A DNA stretch of 64,000 nt, taken from contig CM042092.1 of assembly GCA_023512835.1 (NCBI GenBank), positions 9,204,793-9,268,792 of the forward strand. Direction: 5' to 3'. The translations under genes were made by a program, and so were the position numbers. Source of the DNA: Taxillus chinensis (Eukaryota; Streptophyta; Magnoliopsida; Santalales; Loranthaceae). Under the pieces are notes generated by a model. The model did no database searches, was not told the DNA's origin, and saw only the letters and a list, made by a program, of their open reading frames with translations. Shown here in pieces: positions 62,977-64,000 of the stretch (positions are counted from its first letter, which is position 1; each line of letters opens with the position of its first letter).

Positions 62977-63715
62977 TTAAGTGCGCCATTTCTCACTGTA
63001 AATCCGCAAGAGATTCCATATGCTGCTTATGAAAGCATGGACGAATCCTGAAGGACTGGACCAACCTTCAAAATTATTCTTTCTTTTGGTGGGTATTCTA
63101 GTGTATGTAAACCAGCCTTTCCATATGTCAGTCAACTGACAGTCATTGTTGGATTGGTGAAGATCCTCGCTCTCCTCCTCATAGTACTGGTACGTTGGGT
63201 TCTCGAGATCATCAAATTGGTCGTCGTCATCCAAACACAATCCTCTCTCTTCACCTTCATTCGAACTGCAAGATGAACTCCAGGTCACAAAATTTCATTG
63301 TCTTTTATCATCAAAACTACTAATTGCCTTTTCTTTGGAGAAAATAGTTTTTCATCGTTCTATCTTTCTATCATAAAACTCAACCGTCAACCACTTCCCC
63401 CATTTCAATAACTAGTACGCAAAAGTTGCTACAAAGTTGGGAGGTATTGTCTGTTCATGCAAAGCTTAACTGGTGCAAACTCCAATCCTAGGGAAAAAAT
63501 TCATGAAAGGCCAGCCACATGAACAGAAAATGGCTGAATCTGTGCAGCATGTTAGTCAGAGGCCGTTCCACGTAAAATTGTACATATAAATAGCTAACTG
63601 ATAAAGAAAGGGATGATACAGAGGCTTACATATTCTGTGGTTTCCAAGTAGAAGGTTTTCTGGAGTGCTTTTTTATCAGGTTGTAAGAAATCAAATTGTG
63701 CCTCACAAAATGTAG
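62977..63715 (-). CDS. Last two exons of an unidentified gene (partial; possible ubiquitin-like protein of the At4g32270 position)
   Basis: Minus-strand exons 63715-63630 and 63265-62977 join in phase (AT|T). Together they encode about 124 aa plus TAA. The first carries LHFVRHNLISYNLIKKHSRK; the second is acidic (LCLDDDDQFDDLENPTYQYYEEE) and ends with a basic/aromatic segment (DIWKGWFTYTRIPTKRKNN ... FISSIWNLLRIYSEKWRT). An upstream in-frame non-ATG extension of the last exon exists but crosses the acceptor TTGCAG. The 5' part lies beyond 64000. I do not recognise the domain. The only hint is position: the locus next to ATPG in Arabidopsis is annotated as ubiquitin-like, and that link is weak. 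Confidence 0.6.
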
Positions 63716-64000
63716 CTGCATGTAACATATTAAAGACAAGTCAGTCAATGAATTGCATGAGACATGTTGCAAGTTCATCACAGAGGCCATATATTGGTTG
63801 ACAAGTAGATAGGGACCAATGAGCTCAAGCTAATGAAAGCAAAAAGCTACATGAACGAAAGCAAAGAGAAAAAACAGTTCCGACCAAATACGCAAACATG
63901 CCCATCGTGGTTGCCAAGTAAATTACCAATATCTTATCGCAGAAAAATATGTCAATGGTACCCACTTGTCACGTACCATACATTCTTTCAGTTATATTCA
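63716..64000. other. Probable intron of the partial gene at the right edge
   Basis: AT-rich sequence upstream (on the minus strand) of the acceptor TGCAG at 63716. No further exon could be identified before the window ends. Confidence 0.45.

Noticed and set aside
1..64000. CRISPR arrays, bacterial operons, riboswitches, tRNA or rRNA genes
   Set aside because: Reading by eye on both strands gave no regularly spaced repeats, no bacterial gene organisation and no convincing tRNA or rRNA. A tRNAscan-SE or Infernal run would be decisive for small RNAs.

Overview
This is plant nuclear DNA, from a eudicot. Genes carry GT-AG introns, intergenic sequence is very AT-rich with many (AT)n, (CT)n and (CA)n tracts, and remnants of hAT, LINE, Ty1/copia and TRIM elements are present. 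The proteins are plant-specific: a FAR1-related factor, a plastid-encoded-type CFo subunit b' made in the nucleus, a plastid starch-initiation coiled-coil protein and a chloroplast-envelope kinase. The species cannot be named from the sequence.

Layout. 1-1657: 3' part of a decayed hAT transposon with its palindromic end. 3541-8456 (+): FAR1-related (FRS6/FRS8-type) gene with a long leader holding degenerate repeats. 9078-11287 (-): complete four-exon VAMP711-type longin R-SNARE. 11288-17716: AT-rich spacer with repeat debris. 17717-18088 (+): intronless eight-cysteine lipid-transfer-like/hybrid proline-rich protein. 18500-22500: AT-rich spacer. 22781-35384 (+): ten-exon PX-domain Rab5-effector-like gene (EREL1/EREX family); its 4.5 kb last intron holds a dead antisense LINE and a copia remnant. 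36390-38484 (-): six-exon adenine phosphoribosyltransferase with a long GA leader repeat. 38500-45295: spacer with a GC-rich, bZIP/FBS-motif-rich island and two unexplained GC- or pyrimidine-rich blocks. 45296-47763 (+): PII1/MRC. 48440-57620 (-): KOC1-type kinase, with a copia element nested with a 399-bp TRIM in its large intron. 61451-62098 (-): CFo subunit b' (ATPG). 62977-63715 (-): last two exons of an unidentified gene that runs off the window.

The genes were rebuilt by joining reading frames across splice sites with phase checks. All five complete multi-exon models close in frame: VAMP711 220 aa, EREL1 729 aa, APT 192 aa, PII1 759 aa, KOC1 625 aa. From memory of Arabidopsis locus numbers, VAMP711 (At4g32150), EREL1 (At4g32160), PII1 (At4g32190), KOC1 (At4g32250) and ATPG (At4g32260) lie in the same order on Arabidopsis chromosome 4. 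The window therefore looks like a conserved ancestral block expanded by repeats. The genes are not an operon. They cover endosome/vacuole trafficking (VAMP711, EREL1) and plastid function (PII1, KOC1, ATPG), but I see no sign of a joint pathway.

I found no convincing undescribed biological system. The most interesting structures are the TRIM inserted inside the copia catalytic motif within the KOC1 intron, a duplicated splice acceptor in EREL1 whose upstream copy leads straight to a stop, the GA-repeat leader of APT, and the FBS/CRE motif island at 40.2-40.6 kb.
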